The notes under the pieces were generated by a model, which was not told the origin of the DNA, searched no databases, and saw only the letters and a program-made list of their open reading frames with translations. This document shows, piece after piece, positions 1 through 9,467 of a DNA stretch of 64,000 nt. The number at the start of each line of letters is the position of its first letter. The first letter of the stretch is position 1. Made by a program: the position numbers and the translations under genes. The DNA is from Isotricha intestinalis (lineage: Eukaryota > Ciliophora > Litostomatea > Vestibuliferida > Isotrichidae), in assembly GCA_023807065.1 (NCBI GenBank), contig JAJJLU010000360.1, positions 1-64,000 of the forward strand. The letters are read 5' to 3'.

Positions 1-117
1 AGATTTTGGATTTATATCAATAATATTATTCCCATTTAATTTCAAATTATTTGTATCTCTACAACTTATACTAAATTTATTATAATTAACATTCCTTTTA
101 TTTCTTTCTGCATTATC
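1..117 (-). repeat. 117-bp exact inverted repeat, copy 1
   Basis: The reverse complement of 1-117 is identical to 5361-5477, base for base by eye. Both copies lie in coding sequence in the same frame (each begins at an Asp codon, GAT). Because it reaches base 1, the repeat may continue outside the window. Confidence 0.95.
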
Positions 118-1197
118 ACTTAAATAAATAACTTCTTCATTATAAATATTATTATTATTCAAAATAATTTTATTATCTAAATTAAGATTATTATGATTAT
201 TAATATTATTATTTTTTCCAATTAACATAATAATTTCATATTTTCCATTAATTTTAATAGCTTCATATTCATTTTTATAACTTTCAATAGTTTTTAAAAT
301 TATTCCATCAATATAAATTAAACCAACTTTTTTATTACAAATTGGACAACAAAATCTACTATTTTTAATTTGCATATAAAAAAAATTTTTTAATTCAAAA
401 CAACTTATATGTTCACATTTCCATCCTCTTGCAGGAACTTCAATTATATCAGTTTTTGATATTGGATCTATAAAATTTATTTTTTCTAAATTGATATTGT
501 AACATTTTGTTAATTGAATTAATATATTTGTATCTTCTATAAATTTTACTTCTTTCATTATTTCTTCTACATTATTTATATATTCTATATAATCTAATGA
601 TATTATGTATTTAGAATATTTTTTTTTTTCAGTTTTTTTAAAATTTATTATTATTTCATTTTCTTCATTTATTTTAAAATAATCAAAAGCTTGACCAATA
701 AATTTTTTAAAATGAATAATTTCTTTCTCAATAGGAAAAATAGGGAAAGCTAATTGTTCATAAATTTGTCTTTTATATTTATCTTTTCTTTGATTAACAC
801 TATAAATAATTTTATTATTATTATTAATATATAAATCAATTTTATCAGGCCATTCAACACAAAAACCTTCTTCAGTTAATTTTAAACATCTTAAAATTAA
901 GAAATTATCTTTATTTGGAGGATCCATATTAAAAATTGAATTTTCTAAATTAAATTTAAATGATTTTAATCCTTGTTCATCATTTTTTATTATTGTTGGA
1001 ATTAAAAAATGAAATTTTATTTTTAAATATGGATCAAATAAAGATAATTGACATAATGGACAAATATATATTTCTGATTTATCCATTGGAGATATACAAT
1101 TTTTATGCTGGTAACATTCACAATTACCACATTTAATTATTTTGTCTTTTTCATATTTTGAATTATTACATGGACAATTTATTAATAATTCTTCCAT
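1..1197 (-). CDS. PIAS/Siz-type SUMO E3 ligase (PHD + SP-RING), 3' end outside window
   Basis: Partial gene: the ATG is at 1197 and the frame stays open for 399 codons to base 1. The N-terminus is a PHD-type finger with C8, C10, C23, C26, H31, C34, C46 and C49 (Cys4-His-Cys3). A PINIT-like stretch follows. An SP-RING lies at about residues 244-300, with DPISKTDIIEVPARGWKCEH, then a Cys and a final CCPICNKK. In the Siz/PIAS family the SP-RING binds the SUMO-charged E2 Ubc9 and promotes sumoylation in the nucleus. PHD next to PINIT and SP-RING recalls plant SIZ1, but no N-terminal SAP domain is seen. After the SP-RING the chain is Asn-rich, and its last 39 visible residues are identical to part of the CDKL-like kinase tail at 5361-5477. 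The family call is firm; the shared tail is the oddity. Confidence 0.88.
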   Translation of the reverse strand, partial: MEELLINCPCNNSKYEKDKIIKCGNCECYQHKNCISPMDKSEIYICPLCQLSLFDPYLKIKFHFLIPTIIKNDEQGLKSFKFNLENSIFNMDPPNKDNFLILRCLKLTEEGFCVEWPDKIDLYINNNNKIIYSVNQRKDKYKRQIYEQLAFPIFPIEKEIIHFKKFIGQAFDYFKINEENEIIINFKKTEKKKYSKYIISLDYIEYINNVEEIMKEVKFIEDTNILIQLTKCYNINLEKINFIDPISKTDIIEVPARGWKCEHISCFELKNFFYMQIKNSRFCCPICNKKVGLIYIDGIILKTIESYKNEYEAIKINGKYEIIMLIGKNNNINNHNNLNLDNKIILNNNNIYNEEVIYLSDNAERNKRNVNYNKFSISCRDTNNLKLNGNNIIDINPKS

Positions 1198-1413
1198 TTG
1201 ACAATTTATTAAATTATTAATAAAAATAATCTTTATAAATAAAAAAATAAAATTTAATAAAAGATTTCATTGAAGAAAAATAAAATTTATTTTTACTCAA
1301 ATATTAATTAAATAAATGTGTATTTAATCTAATAAAAAATAAAAAGAATCAATATTTTTTTTCACACAGAAAAAAAATTATAGAAGAATTTAAAAAATAA
1401 AGTAATTATTAAA

Positions 1414-3075
1414 TTATATTTTACTAGCAAATCTAACCCATTTTCTTCTTCTAACATAATTTCCTTCTTTTTTTTTAACAAAAGAAGAATTAAAATCAGA
1501 AGAATATTCCCAACCATTATCATCAGTATTAATACTTTTTTCAATTTTCCATTCTCCAATCCATTTATATTTATCTTTATTATTATTAGGTAAAAAAACC
1601 ATATTTAAATCACAAAAATTTTTTTTGTCATTTACTTTACACCATAAAGGAATTTCATTTTTAATCATATTTTTTTTCCATCCTACAAGCATCCACCATC
1701 TTTCATTTTCATATATTTCATATTTTAATATTTCATTATTTTCGTTTTTCTTTTCATTTTCTATTTTATTTTTTAAAAGATTATTTCCTGAGGAAAATGA
1801 TATTGAATTTCTTTTCATTGTATTTGCATTTATAGGTGATATATTATTATTATTTTCTAACTGTTCTTGTGATATTGAATGAGATAATGAATATGTTTTA
1901 TTACTATTTTCCATGTTTTCATCAGAAACAAAATTTATTATATTATAAAATGGAATTGTATATGATAAAATTGTTTTTATTGTTGATATGTATATTTTTG
2001 ATTTTTTGGATTTTAATATTGGAGTTATTTTAAAGTTTATTAAGGAAAAAATAAATAATTCAAAAGAATAAAAAGATGGATTGAAACTTAATACTAGAAT
2101 CCACATACAGAATATAAAGATTAATGGTAAATTTAAGTAATTTAATCCTCCCATATAAAAAATTATGAAGTTAAATATAAATATTATAATAATTGATTTG
2201 TATAATTCATAAACAAAATATACATCCCCAATAATAAGTTTATTCACAGTAAATTCATAAAAATCAAATAATCTATTATAATAATCTAATATCATATAAA
2301 ATAAATATGAATTTTCTCCATTTAAAGAATTAGATGATTTTTCAATTAAAAATGATTGAATTTTATCTTTAAATTTTAAATGATAGAAAATAAAACCTAA
2401 AGGCAAAATAAAAACAAAAAAAAATTTAAAATTTAATATTATAAGAGTAAGCATAAATAAATATGATAAAGTTTGCCATTTATTTTCCCATCTAATAACT
2501 TTTTCAACGAAAACTAAAAAAAATTTTAAATATTCTAAATTTTGAATAAATAAACTACATACAGGAATATCATAAATGTTATTATTATTCTTTAATAAAT
2601 CTTTAATTGAAAGAGGAGCACTTTGATTATTTGAATTATTTTCATTATTTTTAATAACATTATCATTATTTTCTTTTTCTAAATTTTCTTTATTATTAAA
2701 TTCAAAATCAAAATATACAATAGCACAATTTTCACCTTTATTATTTTTTAAACCAATTAAATAACTTTTTCCATGAGTTGTTTTTTGTAAATTTTTTTCT
2801 TCTGAAACAGAAGCTTTAAATAAAATATTATCTGGTATTTTTTCATCATATATTTCAAAAATTATTGATTTAAATTTATTCACATTATCTTCTAAATCAT
2901 AATATTGAGATAAAATACATTTATTATCTTTATCAAATTCTAAAATTTGAGTTTTTATCGGATTTGAATTATTAACTTGGAAATATAAGTAATAATTATT
3001 ATTCTTTTCTGGAGTTATTAACATTTTAATCCCAATAATTTGAATTCTATTTTTTATTTCTTTTATTTTTTCCAT
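1414..3075 (-). CDS. Pex30/dysferlin-domain membrane protein
   Basis: 553 aa. The N-terminus (about 1-130) looks like a C2-type beta domain and is followed by an Asn-rich linker. A hydrophobic block at about 170-350 has several membrane segments in hairpin-like pairs, first after a KVIRWENKWQT motif. That motif resembles the amphipathic/TM start of MCTP and Pex30-type reticulon-like regions. The C-terminus (about 455-553) is a peroxin/dysferlin (DysF) domain: NERWWMLVGW, later KWIGEWKI, then RRRKWVR. Pex30/Pex24-type proteins shape ER membrane and act at ER-peroxisome or ER-lipid droplet contacts. By inference this is an ER-shaping protein; an anaerobe might lack peroxisomes, so the peroxisomal part is uncertain. 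It is divergent from the next gene with only 63 bp between starts, which suggests a shared promoter. Confidence 0.7.
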   Translation of the reverse strand: MEKIKEIKNRIQIIGIKMLITPEKNNNYYLYFQVNNSNPIKTQILEFDKDNKCILSQYYDLEDNVNKFKSIIFEIYDEKIPDNILFKASVSEEKNLQKTTHGKSYLIGLKNNKGENCAIVYFDFEFNNKENLEKENNDNVIKNNENNSNNQSAPLSIKDLLKNNNNIYDIPVCSLFIQNLEYLKFFLVFVEKVIRWENKWQTLSYLFMLTLIILNFKFFFVFILPLGFIFYHLKFKDKIQSFLIEKSSNSLNGENSYLFYMILDYYNRLFDFYEFTVNKLIIGDVYFVYELYKSIIIIFIFNFIIFYMGGLNYLNLPLIFIFCMWILVLSFNPSFYSFELFIFSLINFKITPILKSKKSKIYISTIKTILSYTIPFYNIINFVSDENMENSNKTYSLSHSISQEQLENNNNISPINANTMKRNSISFSSGNNLLKNKIENEKKNENNEILKYEIYENERWWMLVGWKKNMIKNEIPLWCKVNDKKNFCDLNMVFLPNNNKDKYKWIGEWKIEKSINTDDNGWEYSSDFNSSFVKKKEGNYVRRRKWVRFASKI

Positions 3076-3138
3076 AATAAATTAATAAATAAAGAATATA
3101 ATTATTGAATTAATAAATAAAATTAATTAAATTCATAA

Positions 3139-4032
3139 ATGAAAAATCGATTAATTAAAAGAACACCATCAAATTATTTTGAAAATGGAAATTCAAATGA
3201 TTCAATAACAACAAAATTTACTTCTGAATTTTCTTCTTGTAATTCAAAATATTTTTCTCCTATTAATTCTTTAAAAAGTTCTTATTCTAATTTTTTTAGT
3301 TCTGATAATAAAAAAAATCAAATTAATTCAAAGAAAAAAAATAAGAAAACTCTTTCAAAAAGCATAACTGATTTAACTAATAAAAAAAATAAAAGTTTAA
3401 AAATTATATCTTATGATTCTTATATAAATAAAGTTAAATCTCCTTCTAAATATGATAATTTGAATTCTTTTCAATTACTTAATAAAATTAAATATGAAAT
3501 TAAAGATAAAATAAAAAGGAATTTAAAAAATAAAAAAAAAAGAAATTTTTCTTTAATTGAGAGTATTAATTATTTAAAAGAAAGTCTCCATAAAGAAAAT
3601 CAAAATTATATTTTTAGTCAAAATAATAAACAAGATATATATAGTTCTACTGAAATATTAAAACAAAATCATCAATTTAATGAAATTGTAAATGATAATA
3701 TTAATTATGAAATTCAATTAATTATAGATGAAAATAATAAAATGGAAAATTTAATTAATAATTTAAATGTTAATACTCAAGAAAAAAATAATTTAATTAA
3801 AGAATTAACTTTTATTTTACAAAAAGCAAAAAATAAATGCTTTGAGTTATCAAATCAAGTAAATAAATTAATTGAAGATAAAAAATATTTAACTTCTTGT
3901 TTATTAGATAAAAAAGATAAAATTTCAAAATTAAAAGAAAAACTATATCAACAAAATTTAAAATCCCATCAAATGGATTCTCACTTAAAATCAATAATAA
4001 TAAAGTTTGAAAATAGTAATTTAACAGAATAA
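3139..4032 (+). CDS. Hypothetical coiled-coil protein
   Basis: 297 aa, not recognised. The first 140 residues are Ser/Asn/Lys-rich and basic, with no clear domain. From about 185 to 285 there is a heptad-like coiled coil (IDENNKMENLINNLN onwards, with regular Leu/Ile spacing). The Ser-rich head plus C-terminal coil is common among cytoskeletal and basal-body proteins of protists, but nothing here fixes a function. It shares a 63-bp divergent promoter region with the DysF gene and lies 131 bp upstream of the CDKL-like kinase on the same strand. Confidence 0.6.
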   Translation: MKNRLIKRTPSNYFENGNSNDSITTKFTSEFSSCNSKYFSPINSLKSSYSNFFSSDNKKNQINSKKKNKKTLSKSITDLTNKKNKSLKIISYDSYINKVKSPSKYDNLNSFQLLNKIKYEIKDKIKRNLKNKKKRNFSLIESINYLKESLHKENQNYIFSQNNKQDIYSSTEILKQNHQFNEIVNDNINYEIQLIIDENNKMENLINNLNVNTQEKNNLIKELTFILQKAKNKCFELSNQVNKLIEDKKYLTSCLLDKKDKISKLKEKLYQQNLKSHQMDSHLKSIIIKFENSNLTE

Positions 4033-4163
4033 AAAAAATAACTTAAAAAAAATATTTTTTTTAGTTTAATTTAAACATATAAATAAAATAATAAACATAT
4101 TTTAAACAAAAAAAAAATTTGAAATTTTAACTAAAAAAAAACTATTAAAAATTAAAAAAAAAA

Positions 4164-6317
4164 ATGCACAAAAAATATGAAATTCTATCAGTAGTAGGAG
4201 AAGGGGCATATGGTATAGTATATAAATGTAGAAATAAAGAAACAAAAGAAATAGTAGCATTAAAGAAATTTAAAGAAACAGATGATGAATTAGTAATAAA
4301 AACAATGAGAAGAGAATTAGAAATGTTAAATAAAATAAAGCATGAAAATATAGTAGAATTTAAAGAATCATTTATCCACAAAAAAAATTTATATTTAGTA
4401 TTTGAATTTGTAGAAAAAAACTTATTAGAACTTCTTCAAGAAACACCTGATGGTTTAAACGAAAATAAAATTAAATATATAATATATCAATTAATAAAAG
4501 CAATAAAATATCTTCATTCACAAAATATAATTCACCGTGATATAAAGCCAGAAAATTTATTAATATCAAAAGATTTAAAATTAAAATTATGTGATTTTGG
4601 ATTTTCTCGAAATGTAATATTAAATGAAGAAAAAGTAAATATATCTCAAATGACGGATTATGTTGCAACAAGATGGTATAGATCTCCTGAATTATTATTA
4701 AATGAAGGTTATTATGGTTTTGAAGTTGATTATTGGAGTATTGGATGTATTATGGGAGAATTAACTGATGGAAATCCTATTTTTCCAGGAGAAGATGAAA
4801 TTGATCAATTAAATTGTATTATTAAAATTTTAGGAAATTTACCTCCAAAGTTAGTTGATTCTTTTAATATTAATAATAATTTTAATCATAAAAAACTCAC
4901 TTTTTGTCATCATCCTTATGGATTATCTAATCTATATTATGGGAAGTTAAGTAATCTTGCTATTGATTTTATGCAAGGGTTACTTCAATTAGATAAGGAA
5001 AAAAGATTAAATGGAGATAATGTTCTAAAACATAAATATTTTCAAGGTTATTTAGATAATCAAAGTGAAGAGATAGAAAAAGAAATGGAAATGGAAATGG
5101 AAACGGAAAATGAAAATGAAAATGATGAAAAGTTATTTATTGAGAGATTTAATCATCATAATTATAAGGAAAATGAGGATATTTCAAATTTTCTTAAGAA
5201 TTATAATGAGAATAATAATAAAATTAATGATGAGAATATATTTCATGAAAACGTTAATGATATAAATAATGATAATAATAAGGATGATATTGTTAATTAT
5301 AATATTAATGATAATATTAAAAATGTAATAAATAATAATGATGCGGATATTTATATTAAAGATAATGCAGAAAGAAATAAAAGGAATGTTAATTATAATA
5401 AATTTAGTATAAGTTGTAGAGATACAAATAATTTGAAATTAAATGGGAATAATATTATTGATATAAATCCAAAATCTTTACTTAAGATTAAGGAGGAAAA
5501 AGAAAAGATGAAAAAAAATATAAATGATAAAAAAGAAAAAATCTTAATTAACGAAGAAAAAAAAGATTATCAAAACCAAATAGAATATATAAAACCAAAA
5601 AAAAATTTATATAAAATAAAACAAGGAAAAGTAGATTTTTCTCCTCCAAAAATAAAAAATCAATCACCTGAGATTCCAAAGAGATATATAACTATAATTA
5701 AAAATAATATAAAATTATCTCAAAATTCAAAAATAACAAATAATCCAGATTCAATAAATAATAAAATAAAACCTTTATTTAAAAATCATAGTAAAAATAA
5801 TATAAATGTAAAATATAATCAAAATTTAAATCAAGTAAGTGAACTTAGAAACAGTCAACCAAATTTAATTTCAATTATGCCAAATGGTCATTTAACAGGG
5901 TTTAATACATATTTAAATCAAAAAAATGATAAATATAATTATCAAATTAAGACTAATTTTAATAACAAAAACAATAATTATAAATTTATTAATAATTTCC
6001 CTATTATAAAAGAAAAAGAAGAATTTAAACAAGAAAATATACACACTAAAAAAATTAAATTAAAAAAAGTTTCTAGTCAAAATAATAAATTATCAATTTA
6101 TTATTTAGGTAATTTTGATCAAAATAAAACAAAAGATAAAATGTTTAAAACCGAAACAGAAAAATTTAATGATAATAAATTTATTTATATTTCACATAAT
6201 GGTAAATCAAAAATAACATTTAAATTACCTCAATTATTTCAATTTTATAAGAATTTATCTGGTAATAATATAATAAAAAAGAATAATAAAGATTTTCAAT
6301 TTAAAAAAATTAATTAG
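4164..6317 (+). CDS. CDKL-family Ser/Thr protein kinase
   Basis: 717 aa. The kinase domain fills residues 1-290: glycine loop GEGAYG at 12-17, VAL-KKF lysine, HRDIKPENLL catalytic loop, DFGFSR, and a TDYVATRWYRSPE activation segment. The T-D-Y lip and CMGC insert are typical of cyclin-dependent-kinase-like kinases (CDKL1-5), which regulate cilium and flagellum length in several lineages. The remaining 420 residues are low complexity (Asn/Lys/Asp, including a Met-Glu repeat near 5085-5105) with no domain. That tail carries the second copy of the 117-bp inverted repeat at residues 400-438. It ends in TAG, 45 bp from the convergent importin-like gene. The kinase call is firm; a ciliary role is inferred from the family. 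Confidence 0.9.
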   Translation: MHKKYEILSVVGEGAYGIVYKCRNKETKEIVALKKFKETDDELVIKTMRRELEMLNKIKHENIVEFKESFIHKKNLYLVFEFVEKNLLELLQETPDGLNENKIKYIIYQLIKAIKYLHSQNIIHRDIKPENLLISKDLKLKLCDFGFSRNVILNEEKVNISQMTDYVATRWYRSPELLLNEGYYGFEVDYWSIGCIMGELTDGNPIFPGEDEIDQLNCIIKILGNLPPKLVDSFNINNNFNHKKLTFCHHPYGLSNLYYGKLSNLAIDFMQGLLQLDKEKRLNGDNVLKHKYFQGYLDNQSEEIEKEMEMEMETENENENDEKLFIERFNHHNYKENEDISNFLKNYNENNNKINDENIFHENVNDINNDNNKDDIVNYNINDNIKNVINNNDADIYIKDNAERNKRNVNYNKFSISCRDTNNLKLNGNNIIDINPKSLLKIKEEKEKMKKNINDKKEKILINEEKKDYQNQIEYIKPKKNLYKIKQGKVDFSPPKIKNQSPEIPKRYITIIKNNIKLSQNSKITNNPDSINNKIKPLFKNHSKNNINVKYNQNLNQVSELRNSQPNLISIMPNGHLTGFNTYLNQKNDKYNYQIKTNFNNKNNNYKFINNFPIIKEKEEFKQENIHTKKIKLKKVSSQNNKLSIYYLGNFDQNKTKDKMFKTETEKFNDNKFIYISHNGKSKITFKLPQLFQFYKNLSGNNIIKKNNKDFQFKKIN
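5361..5477 (+). repeat. 117-bp exact inverted repeat, copy 2
   Basis: Identical to the reverse complement of 1-117. It lies in the low-complexity C-terminal tail of the CDKL-like kinase, residues 400-438. Upstream of the GAT codon the two copies diverge at once at DNA level, although both proteins have an Ile-Tyr pair five and four residues before it. Confidence 0.95.
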
Positions 6318-6362
6318 TATAATAATTAAATAATAATTTTTTTCAATAAAAAGGTATGAAAT

Positions 6363-7961
6363 TTATATTTTATAGTTCAAAAGTTCAATAATTTTTTCAG
6401 CATTTAAACTTATATTTTCATTTTTTTTTTGAGTAATTAGATTTTGAACTAATTGTGTAATATTTAATTCATCAAAAGAATTTTTAAGGAAATTTCCTTT
6501 TGATTGAATGTTACTTAAATTTTCGCAAAATTCAAGAATAATAGATAAAATATAATTTAATTCTTCATTTGTAGTATTTGAATCTTGTAAAAATTTTAAT
6601 AAAACTTTTTTATGAAAATCATTACATAATAAATCCATATAAATCATTTTATCAGAATCTTTTGTCATTTCATAGAAAAAAGATAATATCATTTCAACCG
6701 ACATTTTATTTAAGTTTTCTTTATTTAAAATTTCAGTAAAATTTTGTATTATATTTGTTTTCTTTATTATTATTGGTCTTGATTCTTGATCAATTGAAAT
6801 ATTATTTAAAAATAAACTCATTTCATATAAAACATCATCTTTTTTATATTGTAAATTATTATAATTATCTAATAATTCTCCTGTTTTTTCAATTAAATTG
6901 TTATCATCTTCATCAATTATTTCATAAATAATTTTATTATTTAAATAACATAAACTTGATAAAATAGAATAAATTTCAATTAAAATTCTTTCATTTTCTT
7001 CTTTATTTTCATAAGTATAATTTAAAAAAGGATAAAAAAAATTTAAATCAATAAAATTAAAAGATTGATCATAATAAAAACTATCTTTTTGTAAATTTCT
7101 AAAATATTTTCCAATAATTTGAAAAGAACATCCAGTTAAAGTTAAACTGTATTTAATTTTAATATATTTAAAAAGAGAAGGAATACAAGATAAAATATCA
7201 TTCATAATTAAATTAATAGTATTATTTCTTATTAAAGCATTAAAAGAAGAAACAACAACTTCAATAAAATCAAATGAAATATCTTTTACTTCATTACCAA
7301 CTTTTATTATTAATGAAGATACTAAAAATTTTTCTATTGAAGTTTCTTTTAAAATTATCATATAATCATTTTCCATTAAACAATTACAAAATATATTTAA
7401 AAAAATACTTTGAATATTTTTATTTTGAACAGATAAAATTGCATCAAGTTTTTTAATATTATCTTTTTTAGAACAATATAAACAAACAGCCTCAGAAATA
7501 CAAGTCGCAGCACTAAAAATTTGTGCGAAAATATATATAATATTAGAATTAAATCTATATTCATACATTAAATTTATTATTTTAGTTATTGAATTTTCTG
7601 AAAAACAACTTTCAAGTCTTTTTGAAGAATTATTTTGAATTGGTTCTAAAAGAGAATAAACAAATATTCTTAAATTTAATATTATATAATTTAGTAAATT
7701 ATTTTCTATTGGAAAATGAGATATTAAGTAATTTACAAGAAAAGATTCTTTATCTAAAGAATTATAAAATGAATTTTTAAAATTCATATCTATTGGTATT
7801 TCTTCTGGATTTATATCTAATATTTGAGATTTATCTTTATATATTTCCATTAATCTTCTTTTTAATTGAGAATTTGATATTTTCATTTTTCTTAATGTTA
7901 ATTGAGTATTCATTCTCTCATTTGTAATTTTTACTTCTTTTTTAGGCGCAATTCCTAACAT
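6363..7961 (-). CDS. Importin-alpha-like armadillo protein
   Basis: 532 aa. Residues 14-43 resemble an importin-beta-binding segment (NERMNTQLTLRKMKISNSQL, then KRR). The rest is alpha-helical with the pattern of degenerate armadillo repeats. Importin-alpha carries nuclear-localisation-signal cargo and binds importin-beta through the IBB. The usual Trp-x-x-x-Asn arrays for NLS binding are not apparent, so this may be a divergent paralogue or another ARM protein. It converges on the kinase gene with 45 bp between stops and is the first of five minus-strand genes. Confidence 0.5.
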   Translation of the reverse strand: MLGIAPKKEVKITNERMNTQLTLRKMKISNSQLKRRLMEIYKDKSQILDINPEEIPIDMNFKNSFYNSLDKESFLVNYLISHFPIENNLLNYIILNLRIFVYSLLEPIQNNSSKRLESCFSENSITKIINLMYEYRFNSNIIYIFAQIFSAATCISEAVCLYCSKKDNIKKLDAILSVQNKNIQSIFLNIFCNCLMENDYMIILKETSIEKFLVSSLIIKVGNEVKDISFDFIEVVVSSFNALIRNNTINLIMNDILSCIPSLFKYIKIKYSLTLTGCSFQIIGKYFRNLQKDSFYYDQSFNFIDLNFFYPFLNYTYENKEENERILIEIYSILSSLCYLNNKIIYEIIDEDDNNLIEKTGELLDNYNNLQYKKDDVLYEMSLFLNNISIDQESRPIIIKKTNIIQNFTEILNKENLNKMSVEMILSFFYEMTKDSDKMIYMDLLCNDFHKKVLLKFLQDSNTTNEELNYILSIILEFCENLSNIQSKGNFLKNSFDELNITQLVQNLITQKKNENISLNAEKIIELLNYKI

Positions 7962-8056
7962 TTTTTTTTGAAATTAAATTTTTTTTTAAAAATTTTCCAA
8001 TTTAATTTTAAATATTTATATTTTTATACAATAAATATTTAATTTTTATTTTTTAT

Positions 8057-9355
8057 TTATTTATATTTACTATCTTCTTGAGTAAAATAATCATTTATTA
8101 TAATTGTTTTTTTATTTTTTAATTTATTTATATTTGTTATTGGAAGATGAGTTTTAAGGTAATTAACATTAAAAAATTTTTTTTCATTTTCAATTTCAAT
8201 TAATTGTTTTTTATATAAAAATTCTTGTCTATTTCTTACATATTTATTTATTTGTTCTATATTTTTAAGAATAAAAGAAATATCATTTTTAATTTCTTTT
8301 TTGTAAATTTTTGGAGTAAAAGAACATTCTTTTAATTCTTTTAATGTATTTTTTCTTAATAATATTTCAGATTTATTTCTTACTTTTTCTTTCCATTGAA
8401 TATTTCTCTTATAAAAATTATCATATGATTTATCATATTTTTTATTTGAATAAAATACATTTTTTTTTTTTCTTTTTAAAATATTTGGAGAAAATGAAAA
8501 AGTTTTATATAAATTTTCTCTTTCTTCTAAAATTTTTTTTCTTTTTTTTTCTTTTTCAATTATCTTTTTTATTCCTTTTTGATAAAGTGATTCACTTGGA
8601 TTTGTATAATTAAAATTAATATTTAATTTATTATTTCTTGAATTATTTTTTTTATTTTTTAAATCTAAATATTTTTTCTCAATTAATTCCACTTCAATAA
8701 TTTTTGTATTATTACTTTTATCATAAATATTTTTTATTGGAATTTTATTTAATCTTATAAATGAACTTTCTAATTTTTCTGCAATTCTTATTGAATTTTT
8801 ACTTAATTTTGGTTTAAAAGAAAAAAATTCTTGTTTTTTATTTTTTTTATTTTCTTTAGTATAAATATTATTATCTTTCCCAAAAATTTCTCTTTCTGTA
8901 ATGTCTAATTTATTTATTTTATTTAAAGGATTAAATTTTTTATAAAATAAATTAGAATTTTTTTTTATATTTTTTTCTGTTATTATTGGCATTGATTTTT
9001 TATTATAATTTAAATTAGAATTATTATTATTTTTTACTTTTTTTTTATTATTTAAAGAATATAATAATTCACTTTTACTTCTGTTATAAGATTTTGATGT
9101 TGATAAAATTGATAAATCAATATTACTTTCATAATTTCTTGATTTATTCGTTATTGAACCGTTAAAATTTTTATTTAAAATTTCTGAAATATTATATGAA
9201 TGAATTGTTGAATTTTTGTTTTTTGAAATCTGATTTTTTGATAAAGTTAATTTTTCTGTTTGTAATGATATATTTAATGAGGGTGTTTGTTTCGTATAAT
9301 TTATAATATTACTTCTTGAAGAAGGAGTATTATTTTTAATTTTTGAAATTTCCAT
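8057..9355 (-). CDS. Hypothetical Lys/Ser-rich protein with repeated F-x-P motifs
   Basis: 432 aa, not recognised. The first 130 residues are Ser/Asn-rich. The C-terminal half is very basic and contains spaced short motifs: FSFKPKLSKNS, FSFSPNILKRK and CSFTPKIYKKE. Each pairs an aromatic with a Pro, separated by 40-100 residues of helical Lys/Glu-rich sequence. Similar spaced [FC]-x-F-x-P patterns occur in the product of 26343-27851, so the two may be distant relatives. Such motifs occur in protist cytoskeleton-associated proteins, but I cannot name a family. It sits 95 bp from the ARM gene and 112 bp from the UBX gene, all on the same strand. Confidence 0.55.
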   Translation of the reverse strand: MEISKIKNNTPSSRSNIINYTKQTPSLNISLQTEKLTLSKNQISKNKNSTIHSYNISEILNKNFNGSITNKSRNYESNIDLSILSTSKSYNRSKSELLYSLNNKKKVKNNNNSNLNYNKKSMPIITEKNIKKNSNLFYKKFNPLNKINKLDITEREIFGKDNNIYTKENKKNKKQEFFSFKPKLSKNSIRIAEKLESSFIRLNKIPIKNIYDKSNNTKIIEVELIEKKYLDLKNKKNNSRNNKLNINFNYTNPSESLYQKGIKKIIEKEKKRKKILEERENLYKTFSFSPNILKRKKKNVFYSNKKYDKSYDNFYKRNIQWKEKVRNKSEILLRKNTLKELKECSFTPKIYKKEIKNDISFILKNIEQINKYVRNRQEFLYKKQLIEIENEKKFFNVNYLKTHLPITNINKLKNKKTIIINDYFTQEDSKYK

Positions 9356-9467
9356 TTTTTTTATTTTTTTTAAAAATTAATATATTTACTTTATTATCAT
9401 AAATTTAATACTTTTAAAAACAAAATAAATATTCAAAAAATATTAATGATAAAAGATTAATTCTAAT

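Noticed and set aside
1..120. Telomere or contig-end repeat at the window start
   Set aside because: No G/C-rich telomere motif; the terminal sequence is ordinary coding DNA, though duplicated at 5361-5477.
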